A DNA stretch of 64,000 nucleotides. Source: Pyrocephalus nanus. Taxonomy: Eukaryota; Chordata; Aves; Passeriformes; Tyrannidae. Shown here one piece after another: positions 1 to 13,455 of the stretch (positions within the stretch are counted from its first letter, which is position 1; each line of letters begins with the position of its first letter). A program made the translations under genes and the position numbers. Below the pieces are notes generated by a model. The model worked only from the letters and a program-made list of their open reading frames with translations, was not told where the DNA came from and searched no databases. Location: the NCBI GenBank assembly GCA_038380795.1, contig CM076266.1:38462425-38526424 (forward strand), written 5' to 3'.

Positions 1-159
1 GAAAATAAATAAAAGTGTAGAAACTGGTCTGAAAAAATTGCAGAGCATGTTATGAGCCTATTTAAGTTGTTAGTGATACTAATAAATGCTAACAAATCTA
101 AAGTATGTATGAGTCAGCACAAACACTGCTGTTCTGAGAGATCCTCACCCAAGTCAAGG

Positions 160-172
160 CCCCCCCCCCCCC
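160..172 (+). repeat. C13 homopolymer
   Basis: An uninterrupted run of 13 cytosines at the left end of the window. Confidence 0.9.
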
Positions 173-449
173 AAAAGACAAAAGAACAGACTTCTCCCAA
201 AAGAGCTTACATTTGAAACAGAAGAGTCTAAAGCAAGGGAAAGAGAGATAATTGCAAGATTTTTTAGTATAGCTTTCTTAGGGCTGTAAGGAAACTGATG
301 GTCAGAATGAGATGTGGCCAACAGGCTCACAGACGGACAAGGAATGGAGACTGCAGTTCTTGTGAGAGGCAGAAATTCCAGCCTCTTACTAGTGCCAGGC
401 TCTGAGTTTAGGAGCTACTGACTCACAAGCAGGAAAATCACTCATCAGG

Positions 450-459
450 TGATTGACAG
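450..459 (+). promoter_or_regulatory. Exact PBX-PREP/MEIS composite site
   Basis: This is TGATTGACAG, the canonical composite site for PBX with PREP or MEIS TALE homeoproteins. It is one of four exact copies seen in the window. Binding is inferred. Confidence 0.4.
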
Positions 460-3340
460 CATCTTGCCTCTCTAAGAGTCAGCATTTCCGAACTCCCACT
501 GAGTTTCTACTGGCTCACTTAACCTCTAATTTGGAAAAGAAAAATACAGGCTGCTACACCACCTTGACATCTTAGCCCTACCTTGTGTAACCGTATCAGT
601 AAAGGAGAAAAACAACACAAAAAATCAACACAAAAGTCTTTCTGTTGGTAGTTTCTTTGCCACAGAGAGTTGATGATTTCACTATCTCAGCAAAATAAAT
701 CCTTTGCCATTATGAACTGTTTGTCCACTAGTGAACTTAACCATTATAATCACCCTCACAAAGTCTTTGTAATGCTGATGCTGACATTTTAAGGATGATC
801 CATCAAGGTCAATCGTACCCATAAGGACTGTAAATTGTTTTTTTCACAATTGGAGTCAGCAAGTCATGCTAACTTACTACATGGAGAGAGCTGGTGGGTA
901 ATATCAGTCAAAAATTCAGACTGAGGAGGCTAGAGGAATTACCCCCCAGAAATAGTTCTAGTGACAGAATAGGCTTTGCCAAAATGGCCCGTCCTTCTGT
1001 TTTAACTGCCAGAGTAGCAAAGGCATGAAGTGGATAGAAACACTTGTTCTCAGGGGCTCACTATGGATTATTCCAGTGTTTTACAGTTGACATGGTCTTT
1101 GTGTCTCCTTCCATTTCATTTTTCAATGAAAAAGTTATTAGTCATTGATTGGTATTTCATGCTGGGAAAAGCCTCCATCTATCTTTCTTAATTGCTGACG
1201 AATTTACAAAGTTCTCTGATTACTCTTCTTATGTTTTGTCTACATATTGCTTATACTGTAGCAGTAGGGCTTGCAAATGCATGTTGATTTTCCAGCATGG
1301 GGTCACTGTGCTGGTAGAAGGATGCTATGTGCTACAGACACCAGCTCAGCAATAGGAGGCAGTTCTACTGTGGCCATGAAACCCAGCAGTGTCACCTGAT
1401 TCACACAGCAATTTGGCACCTTCTCTTCAAATGAAGCTTTTTCCTATCCTTTCCTATGCTGATAATGAATCAATGCTGATCACTTTCATTCCAAGGCAGC
1501 AGGACAAACAATGCTCTGGCCATGCCTATCACTCTGCAAACCCTTCACTTGCGAAGAGCTCAGCAGTGGCAAGCAGAGGGTTGATCCACACTGTTTTGTC
1601 AGGAGGAGGTACCAAAACTTTCCCACACCACAAGCCGGGCAGGAATATCAAGGGCACTTCGCAGCTGTCAGGCTTACAGACCAGCTGCCAGCCACAGCTG
1701 GCTCCACCTCATGCATACCTGGAGAGGGCAAGGCCATGCACTAGGTGTTCACCACATGAATTAGCTGGCCACACTGCCACATCTTCTTCCAAATTACATT
1801 TTCTCCTGGAGCCTTTAAGGCTTTACATTTTCCTGTGCCAGTCCAAGCTCACAGGACTCCTTGGGTCTTCCACCAGTCAGCCAATCAAGCCAGTATTTTA
1901 AGAAGGGGAGTTGTGGGGTCCGTGTGCTATTGACTAACTTCCTACAGTAATGGGTCAGTTGTCAGACCTTCACTTTCTCCTCCCTGACACTGCCAGTGGT
2001 GTGTTCAGGTGACTCACAAACTTACCATCATCAGCAAGCTCTCTGTGAGAAAGTCATAATAGAGATGTATTATGACACTTTTAAAAATGCTGTGAGAATT
2101 CACTTTTTCTCAGCCATAAGAAAAGCTGCATAACTGTGGGCTTACCAGTGTGCTACTCTTCTTTATCACCTATATTGCTATAGTGCCTACAAGCTTCAGA
2201 CCTGGACCAGGTTAGCTGCTATATCGACATGGATCAAAATGATAGTGGTGCCTTTACACTCCAAGTATTGTTAAGTTACAGATTCTTCCTGGTAATTCAG
2301 CTTTCACCTCGCCTTTTCATATAGGAATGAACAGTCACCCAGTTCAGGGGCAAGGGTTATCTCACAGGTATAGCAAACACAATCTATGACTTCAGCAGTC
2401 TAACAAACTGGAAAAGATGCAGAAATCAGATCTTCCTCAGCCGGTGTCCAACCCCAAGAATTGGTTTTCTGAGAGTTTAAATACCACCTCTCCATCCCTT
2501 GCCTTGTAATCTTAAATGCCAATTTAAAAAAAAATCCCTTTTTCCTGTATACCTGTATGTGAAGGTGTCATTCTTTATCAAATTTCACTGAAAAATATAC
2601 CAACATCTGTGCAGCAAACAAGGGAAATTAATTACTTTGGAGACATGGGGGAAAACAAAAAGAAATCATATAAATATCAACATTCATTCAAAAAATGTGA
2701 TATTGAAAACAATTGCCAAATGCAATAGGTAAGCAATGCCAGGAGAAAAAAGTTAGGAGACAAAACACACAAAGGAGAGGAAAAGACAATAATCAATATA
2801 TTAATATAAAACAATAATACAGCTGGTACAATAAAGTGGTACCATGGGGAGACATGCAGTGTATCATTAGTATTCTGTTCTAATGAAACCCACAACACGC
2901 AGTGTACATTAACTAGTGTAAAGTCTTTTAAGCACAGTGAATATTCCACCACTTTACTGGCCCATTTATTTTAACTGAAAGAGAGATGATCCTGTTGCCA
3001 AGCCATCAGATGGAAAAGGGATACATTTGATGGATAAAAAAAAGAAAAAAAAAAAAAAAGGTCTACCAAAGCTTTACAAAATATATTTCTAATTTAAATG
3101 CATGTGGTACACAGCACTCATGCCATACCTGCAGAGAAAAATAAGCGTGGCGGTGGGTAAGAGAGAATGTGAAGGGGGAAAGAAGGAGGGGGGGAATATA
3201 ATTTTAAATAAACAAAAAAAGTCACAGACATCACTCATTTTTTTTTCAACCTGTTCTTGTGATACAGATTGACAGCCCTTTTAATATGAAATAAATCAGC
3301 CAGGATAAGGAATGTCTCCGAGAACATACAGATTGAGCAC

Positions 3341-3350
3341 TGATTGACAG
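3341..3350 (+). promoter_or_regulatory. Exact PBX-PREP/MEIS composite site, with a near-match nearby
   Basis: TGATTGACAG lies at 3341-3350, and AGATTGACAG (one mismatch, same strand) at 3266-3275. Both sit in a non-repetitive patch (about 3230-3500) whose unique, AT-balanced sequence looks like a conserved non-coding element. Confidence 0.45.
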
Positions 3351-6300
3351 AGCTTCTCTGAAACCCATTCTGTTTGTGTGCATTTTTTTAGCAGCTAACT
3401 TGAAAGGATGTCAGGTGCTTTGAAATGTTTCAAGTGTTTTGAACCCAGCAAACAATTGTAAAATGTGCTCATTGGTGCTCAAGCTGAAGCAGGAGTGCAG
3501 TGGGGCTCACATGAGAACAATGCTGAGGAAGGCAGGCCAGGAGAAATGAAAGCCAAGCTTTCCTCTTCCATTCAGGTACCATCCAGCCATCAGGATTTTT
3601 GGACTGTTGTCAACAACCATACCTAGTTAGCATGATATTTTAAAGTGAAGATGCAACGTACTGGAAATTTGAATCACGCCTGGGAGAGTGCAGCACTGCG
3701 CTCCTCTACAGACTTACAGTCACTTTTAACCAAGGATTGACTAGTTGCATTGCTGATAATGAGACATGACATTTTTAAAGTTATGTGTCCAGTTCATACC
3801 ACTGCTGCTTTCCTGTTAGGCTCACACCAGCATTATGCTGGCTTTGATAATGTCGCAGATATTATGGTTAGCTGTCTCCTTATATTTCCTGAAATGTCCT
3901 GTGTCTGTTGTTATCTCGCAAGGCAAATACCAGCACATGTCATAGTCAAACTGAGAGAGAAAAGATGAAAACCAAGCTCAATGGCATTTGCAGGCTCTTT
4001 TAACAGCAGTCCCTTGAGAATGACACTTTAGGCTTGTATGGGTCATTTTTGTATGAGTGTTTTTTTGTACGAGTGACTTCTTTTTGAAAATGGTTTGACA
4101 TTTTTGCTTTTATGCAAGGTGCAAAAGCCATTCAGAAAGGAGATCTTGGGGTTCTCCCACCTAGAAAATCACCCCATGAGGGAGAGCACTCAGTAATGCA
4201 GTTAAGACTTGGTGAAAGTTGGTGGGTTTGGCTCAGGTGCTTTATGCTTTACCCAAAAGATTAAAATCTCGTTCACAGAAGCTAAGAGTGAACCAAATCC
4301 AAAGATAGGAGGACCACTTGCACAGTTCCATTCCTAGGCACCCCAGAGCAAACTGGATAGATGAACAGTCCATGTGCCAGGCTCTCACCCCTCAGCATGG
4401 CTCCTTCTGCCATGACTTTGACTTCTGGTATGGTCAGTGCCTCATGCTGGGGAGGCTTCTCTCAGCACCCACATCTCTGCATCCAGTTCCTCCAAACATC
4501 AGATGCCCAGAGCGTACTTATTCTCTGTATAGTCCCTTATTTGTTCACTGATAGTTATCTTTCCAACCTTTGCAGAACGAGACAGAAAATTTCCTATATA
4601 CTAAAACAAAATCTGTCCTCCCATGAATGAGAAGAATGGTCCCTTTATTCAATGTGGGAGCAGATGAAAACAGTCTTTTAAATTATTTACTCTTGGTTTT
4701 CTTCTAGTTTTTGCCTTCTAGATCCAAGTTCCTAATATGCCTCTGATTTGATCTCCTCCTTCATTGCCCTCCTTGCTTCCACCACTGGCAAGGACTCCAG
4801 CATCTCTGTCAATATCCCTTGCCCTTACTGCTAACATCCCTAACCTGTAACGTGCAATTCTCATGCAATCGCATTTCCTAGTATACCAAGACATGCTCAG
4901 AAATGCAGTTCTGCCATGGCTCTTTCAGTGTAGCTCAGGACAGCTGGGTGTACTGGACAAGACAGAGATGTACAAGCACAGGCTGGCCCTAGGATGACTG
5001 GCATGTCTGATGTGTCAAGGATGGGTCAACCTGTTGTGCATCTGCTGACCAGCTGATCTGTACATGCACAATGATGGCAAAGTGTCCAACACACACTGGA
5101 TGCGATGGAGAAAGCACACAGAGGTTTGTCTCCAGAGTATTGGATGGATTGCAGAAGTTATGCTTGAGCAGAAATATGAGTCCTCTGGTTTTTGACTTCA
5201 AGCAGGAGCACCCTTCTGCCCCATAAAGACATGGTTAGTCACCTAATATGCATGACTCTGTGCAAGGTTGCTCCTGTGAAAATGAGATGGAATTATGTAC
5301 TGCCAGGCACTACCTGAGTACAGAGCCAGCTACTGAGTCCAAGCCCCTTTCTTCTCTCCTCTATTTTTTTCAGAACTACATGCCCTTCATACCAAAAATT
5401 TTGCCTGGATTTGAATAAAGAAAAAATTCCAAGGTAAGAATATTTTTATCTATCTCTATAAAACCAACAATACAGGGCTTACTGACCAGCCTCTCCATTT
5501 CTCCCTCTCCAGGGCCATCCAGTCACTTTCCAGTGTTTACAGACCTGAGTCTGTTAAATCTTACAGCAGAGGACTCTTGGGATTCAATGGCAATATTATT
5601 ACTGTCCCTTATTTCTAGAAGCTTAGACTGAAGCCTTCACACTGCTGTGAGTAAAGGGCAGAAGCCAGGCTGTAACTCCAGGAGCCACGCATTGATCCTT
5701 GTTTTAACAGGTGTTTCAACAAAGATATAGTGTGACCCTGGTGTCCTCCTGGCACAAATCACTGCTTAGCCTTCCCCTTCTTCTATGCAGCAGGGAACTG
5801 GCAGTGCAGGAGGGAGGACAATACAGAGTGTACATCCCGTTTCCAGTCCTCTCTGTGGAACGGGGCAAATCTGGTGACCCTTACTGTGCTTCTCAAGGAC
5901 TCTGGCTGCATGGATGTCCCATGCAGGGCTGAAGGGGGACCGTCTACTACTCTTTGCTTCCCACAGAAATGCACAACAGAGCTGCACTCTATGCTGGAAG
6001 AGCTAAAGTGTGGGAGGGCTTTAGAAGTCCCTGCCTGTCTATGTGGTACAGATGTCTGTCTGCAGCATCTGCAGGGTATCTCTTTGCATCCTGTGCCTGT
6101 GGGCACTCAGCAGATGTCCCATCACCAAAGCAATGCTTCCCCAGGGGAACAAATAGCACCACAGGTATCTTCTTCTGGCCCTTTCTCTTTCCCCTTCTTC
6201 CATTAGGCAGCTTTTGTCCAATATTCCCATTGCCTTTTAACCTTTTAGCGGTTTATATTCATTTCCTCAGGGGGGGATGAGAAGCTCATGTAGAAGTCCA

Positions 6301-9214
6301 CCCCCATGGAAAACAAAAATCCATTTCATTCCCTGTACAATCCCTAAGGAAATCAACAAGTCTCCCATTTTACTTGTATGCATATACATGTTGCCGCTTT
6401 TTGATATTCCTTTCTCAGCTTCCACTTAACACTTGTTTTTGCCTTTCTAGCCTCAGCAGTGGCCCCTCTTGCTTGCTGCTCCCAGAACAAGATGTGAGCC
6501 CTTCCCTCTCCCACTGCTAGTCATTTTGCTGTGAAAATTGAATGGCACAAGGTCACCCAAACATCCTCCCACCCCTCCTCACTCTCCAAGGGGTGACTGC
6601 GCTGTCTGGCCTGGCATACCTGAAACACTGACCCTTGTAGGTCTCAGCCAGGAGGCAGCATTGGGAATCAAAGATCCGTTCTTCAAGAGCTGGCAGGTTT
6701 AAAAGGTAGTCCCCTGGAGTGCTGAGCCACAGTGCTGATGAGCATCAAATCTATCTTAAAGTTGGAAATATGATCCAGTTGGGAATGACTGTGATTTAGC
6801 GCCATCCAAGTATTATGGGACACATTCTTAAAGAAACTGCTGTAAATTATTTGTGGCTAATTCTGTGCGGATGGAGAGCATGATATGTTCACAAGTACAA
6901 GAGCCCTGCTTGTATCTAATAATTGTTATATCTCCTCTGAAATTTACTGCCGATGTCTCAATTTTAACAATTTAAATAACAAGCTTAACCAAGCGGAACT
7001 AGGCAAAGGCAGGCTGGCTCCCTTGATGAAAGCAGGACAACTCTTATGTCTGAGTACATTTATACTTTGACATGAGCAGTGACACACAAAGATGAAATCT
7101 GGTTAAAGCTGCAGCTTTCTCAGCACTGTGACAGCTTTTTAGTCTAAGCAAACTGTTTCCGAAGTGGGCATAGCTGCTAACTTTACTTAGAAGAATGATT
7201 AGGAAAAACTGACTCTGAGAGGCAGGATTAAGGAAGATGCACTGCTGGATACAGAGCAGCCACAGGATCCCCAGACCAGTGGGATGGTTGTGTGTTTTGA
7301 TGGGATAGACAGGCTCAGACAGCCTGGCTGTGCTCCATGCATGACTGCAGGGCTCAGGAATGGCTTAAGCCCCAGTGCAAATCAGAGGGGTTTGACAAAA
7401 GCACGTGTTGCAGATGCTGGAGGGCAATGTTGTGCATGTTTTAATGCTATGAGACATAATTGGTGATTATGAGGACTAGCCTGAGGTAGCTGATAGTGTC
7501 ATTTAAAGGGGGCATATGTGTACCACTGCAGCAAAGAAAACTTCAGAGAATAAGTTCTTCATTGTCCCTGGGACTAATCCCTAACAAGAAGAACCCTTCT
7601 AAACTATCATCAACTTCTATTTGCAGAGTTTCCAATTAATTCTTATAAGAAAAGACTATATTCTCATTCTCCCTCTGCACAAAACACCACCACTCTTAAT
7701 TCAGATTCATACAGGAATCAATGAAAAGTTCCTTTACCAAGCTATTGCAAACCCCACAGACTTCTTTCTCAGTAGATAGATAAATGACACAAATAAACAT
7801 ACCTAGAGCTCACAGTTATTTGTCAATCACATACTAAAAATCTTCCCCGAGCTCTATCGGGGTTTCTTTATGTTAACAACCCAGCTACCTGCTTCTGGTT
7901 TCTTGTCTGGGAGACAGTTTGTCCTTATCTGTGTATTCCATGAAATCTTGTTAGCACTGGGTCACCTATGCTTACTGTTAGCAGTGGGTGATTCTTATAG
8001 CAAAAATAAGGAAAAGGTAAAAGAAAGTCTGAGGTGAAGAAGAATAGAACTTTTCCTCCTGGAAATGGTTTGCTATTAAAACCATCTTGAAATACTTCTG
8101 GCAGACGGTTCTACTAGTAAAACTGGCAGAATTCCTGCTATTGCTGCAACTTACATGAAATTCTACCACCCACCTCCCAGAATAACAGAAGTTACTGGAG
8201 CAAAATTATTTTGTTGCCAATAAAATTATGTCTATACCAGGAGATTTACTGGTGCAGGTTTGTGAACTGCTTGGATGATTTTTTTCCACGGCTCTCACCA
8301 AAATAGCTAAGCTTTATAGCTCAGTCCAAAAAAAACCCATCACCAACGAGAAAGAACGCACCGAAAAATAAGGAAAGGCTTAGTGAACGGGAAAAAAAAT
8401 GGTTCTGTGATGGACTCCAAGGATATAAAATGAGCTAGAATGGCAGCTATTGTATTATTTATATGATTTATTGGCATAATTATTCATTATTTATTCTGGG
8501 CTTGAAGAGACACAGGCATCAGTCAATTTCAAATCCTTCAAGATGCCAATCTTAAAATGAGAAGGTAGACTTTTCTTTAGATCAGTTGGTTTCAAAATAC
8601 TAACACAAATGAAAGAGAGTCCGCCAGGTTCATCAGCTGCCTGGTTAATTCCCCTAGACTCCAACCACATTCCTGATGTTTGTTAAACCTCAGGGTATCC
8701 ATGAAGCTTTTAAAAGTCATGCAATTGTGCGTGACTGATTACAATCTTTGTGTGCATCCCTCTTTTCTCCAAAAAGTACTTCTATTTCTCCAAGAAGATT
8801 CCTTTCACTTACTTGTGTTTTGGAGAGGGAACAACAGGAAGCAATCTCAGCTCTCCCTGCAGGGTCAACCAACAGCTCACAGCACTTGCAGAGAGGAAGG
8901 TTAAGTCACAGCCTAGCTGAGAAAGAGCATTAGAAACCCACCCAGAGACAGGATGAAGACCTCTCTGCATTGTGTGTTCATGCCTTCATTATTTTGTGTA
9001 CAGACTCTGGTTTCCTTCAGTGGAGCACTGGGTTTTTGAGCAGAGCAAGAGGCAATGCAATTATCATGGTTCCTAATGGAAGTCCTTTTCTCCAGGCCCC
9101 TGCTATTGAGCCCCTCCCTCTAGCCAGACACTTTCCTAACCCATACCAACACCTGCTTTGTTGCTGGTAGCTAAAACATTAGAAGGAAGAAAACTATTTT
9201 CCCTGGACCTAATG

Positions 9215-9310
9215 CCACAGAATCACAGTATATACTGAGTTAGAAGAGACCCACAAGGATCACTGAGTTTAACTCCTGGCCCTGCACAGGACCACCCTAA
9301 AGAGTCACAC
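9215..9310 (-). mobile_element. CR1: CR1 LINE 3' fragment
   Basis: AGAATCACAGTATATACTG followed by GTTAGAAGAGACCCACAAGG and ATCACTGAGTTTAACTCC is the reverse complement of an avian CR1 3' end. It is heavily 5'-truncated and has no coding capacity. Confidence 0.85.
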
Positions 9311-9401
9311 CACGTCATAGATTATGCAAGTCTTTAGTCCCTTACAAGGGACTAAAGCAAGGACGATTTGGGGCCAGCACCTGTAGAAAATGCATTTACA
9401 C

Positions 9402-9492
9402 TAGGATAGGATAGGATAGGATAGGATAGGATAGGATAGGATAGGATAGGATAGGATAGGATAGGATAGGATAGGATAGGATAGGATAGGAT
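9402..9492 (+). repeat. (TAGGA)n pentanucleotide microsatellite
   Basis: About 18 near-perfect copies of TAGGA abut the GATA/GGAT tetranucleotide array. Open frames across it are repeat artefacts. Confidence 0.98.
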
Positions 9493-9529
9493 GGATAGAT
9501 AGATAGATAGATAGATAGATGGATGGATG

Positions 9530-9584
<55 letters not shown>

Positions 9585-9597
9585 GGATAGATAGATA
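9493..9597 (+). repeat. (GATA)n/(GATG)n tetranucleotide microsatellite
   Basis: This is a tetranucleotide array, mostly GATA with interspersed GATG units, continuous with the TAGGA array. The shift from a 5-mer to a 4-mer sharing GGAT/GATA words suggests one array grew from the other. Confidence 0.97.
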
Positions 9598-9851
9598 ACC
9601 ACACCTGTGAAGAAGAGAAGTGACTGCAGTGATGAATTCTTTTTCTTGGCCCTTTATAGAGGCCAACCTGGTTTTGCACATAAGGATATATTACAAGCTT
9701 TGGTTTGCTTCATAAAAAGTATGTACCTTTCATGCACACCAGAACTAATGAAACCCGTGTTCTTACAGATCTGTGTTTTGTACTGATGTCTAAGAAGATG
9801 TAAACTCCAGGCCAAGTGTTTCTCACTGCTAAACATTACAGTCTGTCTTCG

Positions 9852-10038
9852 TTCCTTTTCTCTTTCCCTTTCCCTTTCCCTTTTTCCTTTCCCTGTCCTT
9901 TTTCCTTTCCCTTCCCCTTCCTCTTCCCTTTCCCCTGTTCCCTTGTTCCCTTGTTCCCTTTCTCTTTTCCCTTTTTCCCTTTCCCTTTTCCCTTTCCCTT
10001 TCCCTTTCCCTTTCCCTTTCCCTTTCCCTTTCCCTTCT
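9852..10038 (+). repeat. (TTTCCC)n polypyrimidine tract
   Basis: About 187 nt of almost pure C/T, settling into perfect TTTCCC hexamers from about 9985. It is a long homopurine-homopyrimidine mirror-type tract capable of triplex (H-DNA). Lys/Gly-rich or Phe/Pro-rich frames here are artefacts. Confidence 0.96.
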
Positions 10039-10053
10039 GGACTGAATAGTTTA

Positions 10054-10153
10054 TTTTTTGTTTTTTGTTGTTTGTTTTTGTTTTGGGGGTTTGTTGGTTT
10101 TTGTTTTGGTTTGGTTCTGGTTTGTTTGTTTTTGGTTTTGTTTTTGTTCTTGG
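10054..10153 (+). repeat. G/T-only low-complexity tract
   Basis: About 100 nt built from TTTTG/GTTT units with almost no A or C, 15 bp after the C/T tract. The abrupt change in strand composition between two adjacent arrays is notable. Confidence 0.93.
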
Positions 10154-10637
10154 ACAAAACCAGTCACCTTTCTTGCGGTTAGCATCTTGTGGCTTTAGAT
10201 GAGCTTTCTTGATGAAGGGTTGGATGGGAACCAAAGCCAGCTTGGAGGTAGGGGTGGCAGAGCATGGCATGACTGGAAGCAGTGTTGGCAGGACCAAGAT
10301 TGATCCTTTCTGCTGCAGGAAAAAAAGTTGTATTGCTCAGTCATATTGCATCTCACCTCATGTCTATTCCATCTCTGTGCAAAAGCTGTAGGAGTTACCA
10401 TACTTCTGATGTACATTTGCCAATTTTGACCAACAGGTTCAAACCAGTTTGGGTAAGACCCAAAACATATACAGAAAGTGTGGAAACCCAGGTAAAAACA
10501 CATACATCTGAACTTAACATTACTTGGATCCTGTATATAGGAGCATCTTCATATAGATAATGTGAGCCACAACAATGTTCTGCAGGTTCACTTTAACAGA
10601 ATTCTGGAAAAGTTTCAGGATACCAAAGTTTTGGGGG

Positions 10638-10709
10638 CTCCCTCTCTCTCTCTCTCTCCCTCCTTCCCTCCCTCCGTTCCTTCCTTCCTTCCTTCTTTTT
10701 TCTTCTTTT

Positions 10710-10744
<35 letters not shown>
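10638..10744 (+). repeat. (TC)n-(TTCC)n-(T)n polypyrimidine tract
   Basis: The tract contains CTCTCTC, then TTCC/TTCCC units, then T-runs, and is almost purely pyrimidine for 107 nt. Confidence 0.95.
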
Positions 10745-12491
10745 AAGAGATTCACTAGAACGTAAGATCAAAATACTTGTTGCAGTAAATTTAAATAATA
10801 GTCACTGGATAAGCAGGCAACGTTGGTTAGTGCATATAGTACATTTTTATTTACTTTTTTCTGACACTAACATTTTTATTTGGGGTCATTTGCTTTTACA
10901 GTCCTTCATTTTTATTCTGCTTTTGATCTGTGTTTATGAGATCTCATCAATCACAGTAAATTTCAATCTGCGAGGAGACAGCCCTCAATTCAGACAACTG
11001 TAACAAACAATCAATAAGATTATTTTGCCTTTAATGATTCACCTGCGTGAAAATCAAAACTTGCTCTCTTCATTAGACCTTGCTATAAGCATGCTCTCTT
11101 TCCCTCCTTGGATATTTTCACAGCTGACAAGACATGTGCCCGGGTCTTGAACGACCAAATATTTGAGTGATTCAGACCGCTGTGCAATGCAGAGGGCCAG
11201 ACAGGAGCACACTGCAGCACAGGAGAAGTCAGCCTTGCTCTGCAGCCCCCTGTTCAACCCACGTGCACAGGGAGCCCACGCAGGAGGGGCAGCAGGCTGA
11301 GAGCGTCTTGGAACAAGGAGGGAGCATGAGGACAGAACCCTTCCCAGCAGAGGCCCCCCCAGCACTTCCCAGAGCAGCCCTGTGTGCCATGTGGACCAGC
11401 TGGTGGGGAGGTTTAACTCTCTAGGCAAGGGCTCTTGCTGGAAAGGGGCCCCATGGCACATCATTCCCTCTGTGGGATTCCTCTACAGGTCATCCTGTAG
11501 GAAGCATGGAAAATGCATCTGCTTACCAGCACAGCATGCCCATTGGGCCTTCTTCATCCTGTAAATTCCCTTAAAGTGCATTATTTTCCATGGTGCTTAC
11601 AGACAGAGGGATGGAGAAATAGGACTTTATACTTACACTGGCTTTTCATTTTCTTTTCAAATTACCGTGCAAATCTCCCAAATTTTCATCTAATTTAGTT
11701 GAACCCTCAAATTCCTCATGAGTGCAAGCAGAGGGTCTGGCCTCAGATGAAGTTACTTACAGAACTTTACTGCGTAACTGCTGCGGAAATTATAGCTGTT
11801 GTTCCTTATTAATATTTTACATTATTTTATTAAATAAGAGTAGTACTAATTTAGACCAAAATATTTTGTAAGGTTAATAAAGACTACAGATCAAATCTGT
11901 CTCTCATGCAGTCCTCAGTTCAGAAAAATGTTGTGCCAATAACTGTAATAATGGAATATCTCAAAGGAGATCCTGACACAAGGCGTAGCTGAAATCTTTG
12001 TCCCAAAAGTCTATAGCAACACAGTCACTGTCTTTTCAGGGGCAGAATTTCAGACAAAAAGCCATTTCTATTATATGCTAAAGAACAGCTGACCTTGAAT
12101 CAGAGATAAACTCCAGCCAGAAATAAGAGGCAAAAGGTTTTCTTCAGAAGTTGATTGAAAGTTTGATTAGCAGAGATGATAACGCAGATTATAAACATTT
12201 CCCAGACATCAAACAAAATGAAAATATCCAACATATGCAAAACTGAGATAGAACAAAACCAGAAGATAACTATCTTCTAAATCAAACATTCTTGCTGCAG
12301 TCATTGCTCCAACAAGATCAGGGTCTAAATGATCACAGCAGAAGTGGGTGTAAGTAACTCTGGTCCAAAGTTGTTTTTGAAAACTGGCAGGAGGGTTCCA
12401 AGATGCAAAACACACACAAAACCAAGTAGTTGATAAAAATTTCTAAGTCAGCCAACACTCCTTTTTTTTTTTTCCTTCACTGTTTTGGCAC
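10745..12491. other. Gene-free DNA
   Basis: Unique sequence with no exon, RNA gene or repeat recognised. A moderately GC-rich patch at 11120-11480 holds overlapping open frames on both strands without homology. Confidence 0.55.
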
Positions 12492-12740
12492 TGAGGAGAG
12501 GCTTAGGTTAGATATTAGAGAAAGGTTCTTCACTCAGAGGGTGGCTGGGCACTGGAACAGGCTCAGCACAGAAGCGGTCACAGACCAAGACTGACAGAGT
12601 TCAAGAAGCGTTTAAGACTAAGCAATAGTCTTAGACACATGGTGTGACTCTTGGGAATGGTTCTGTGCAGAGCCAGGAGTTTGACTTGATGATCCTTGTG
12701 GATCCCTTCCAACTTGGCTTATTCTCTGATTCTGTAATAT
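12492..12740 (+). mobile_element. CR1: CR1 LINE 3' fragment
   Basis: The order of landmarks is that of the CR1 3' UTR: GATATTAGAGAAAGGTTCTTC, CAGAGGGTGGCTGGGCACTGG, TTCAAGAAGCGTTTAAGAC, GATGATCCTTGTGGATCCC, CTTCCAACTTGG, and a decayed octamer end ATTCTCTGATTCTGTAAT. It is a dead 5'-truncated copy of about 250 bp. Confidence 0.92.
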
Positions 12741-13445
12741 CTTTGTTAGTCCACAAAAATAATTATTTATAAACACACTGAATAGTAATCACCAATGTTG
12801 TAACTTTACTGACTACTGTGTGTGGTTGTTTGCATGAGGGAGAATTTGACCTTCTTATCCCCACTCTAAATTATTGGAAACAAATTGAATTTATAGTTCT
12901 TTTATAGCATAAATACATGCATAAAATTTTGAGATGTTTAGGAAAACTTAATGGCAGAGCTTTGTGTAGCAACTTGCCTAGGCAGCACAGATAGAGGCCA
13001 CTTCTCATGTTCCTCCAGAGTTTACACAGAATACAAAGATTCCTTTGTCTTTTCTTGCCTTTGTTTCTGCCTCTGGTACCAAAGTTTGTTGGTACCATCT
13101 TAAATAAAAAAGGTTTGCTTTTCCAATCCATCAGAATTGCTGTATGAACACATTTTGCATCACAGACTTAAAAGTAGTTGTGCTTCTTGCTTTTGTTCTT
13201 TCCTTATGTGAGACTCACAGTTATTCAGTATTTTATTCTCATTAGAACACGGCTTGTCACATGTTTTCACCAGAAACATTCATCACCAAGGTCAAGGGGT
13301 GAATATCGTGATCTATTATGCTTAGAGGAATCTAATGAAAAGCCACATAATTATCCAATTTTAAGAGAAGCATGTAAAAAAAAGAGAGGGGGGGCACTTG
13401 CTATAATTTAAATTGTTTTGTTTCCCTGAAGCAAAATTCAGCACC

Positions 13446-13455
13446 TGATTGACAG
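13446..13455 (+). promoter_or_regulatory. Exact PBX-PREP/MEIS composite site
   Basis: TGATTGACAG is followed within 40 bp by TTATTGATATGG and TTAATTGGG, possible homeodomain sites. Function is inferred from the motif only. Confidence 0.4.

Larger units (their letters stand above)
1..9214. other. Gene-free DNA
   Basis: No coding exon, RNA gene or recognisable young repeat was seen on either strand. Open frames are short, lack homology and show no codon bias. Notable contents are the TALE-type sites at 450, 3266 and 3341, a one-mismatch reverse copy at 7820-7829, a C13 run and an A15 run at 3045-3059. Confidence 0.6.

Noticed and set aside
1389..1901. 170-codon plus-strand open frame
   Set aside because: The composition is ordinary non-coding, the peptide resembles no family I know, and there are no splice or promoter signals. 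Treated as chance.
9852..10038. Interstitial telomere-like repeat
   Set aside because: The unit is TTTCCC, not CCCTAA/TTAGGG.
9352..10297. Repetitive frames (Ser-Ile-Tyr-Leu and Lys-Gly type)
   Set aside because: They are translations of the TAGGA/GATA and TTTCCC microsatellites.
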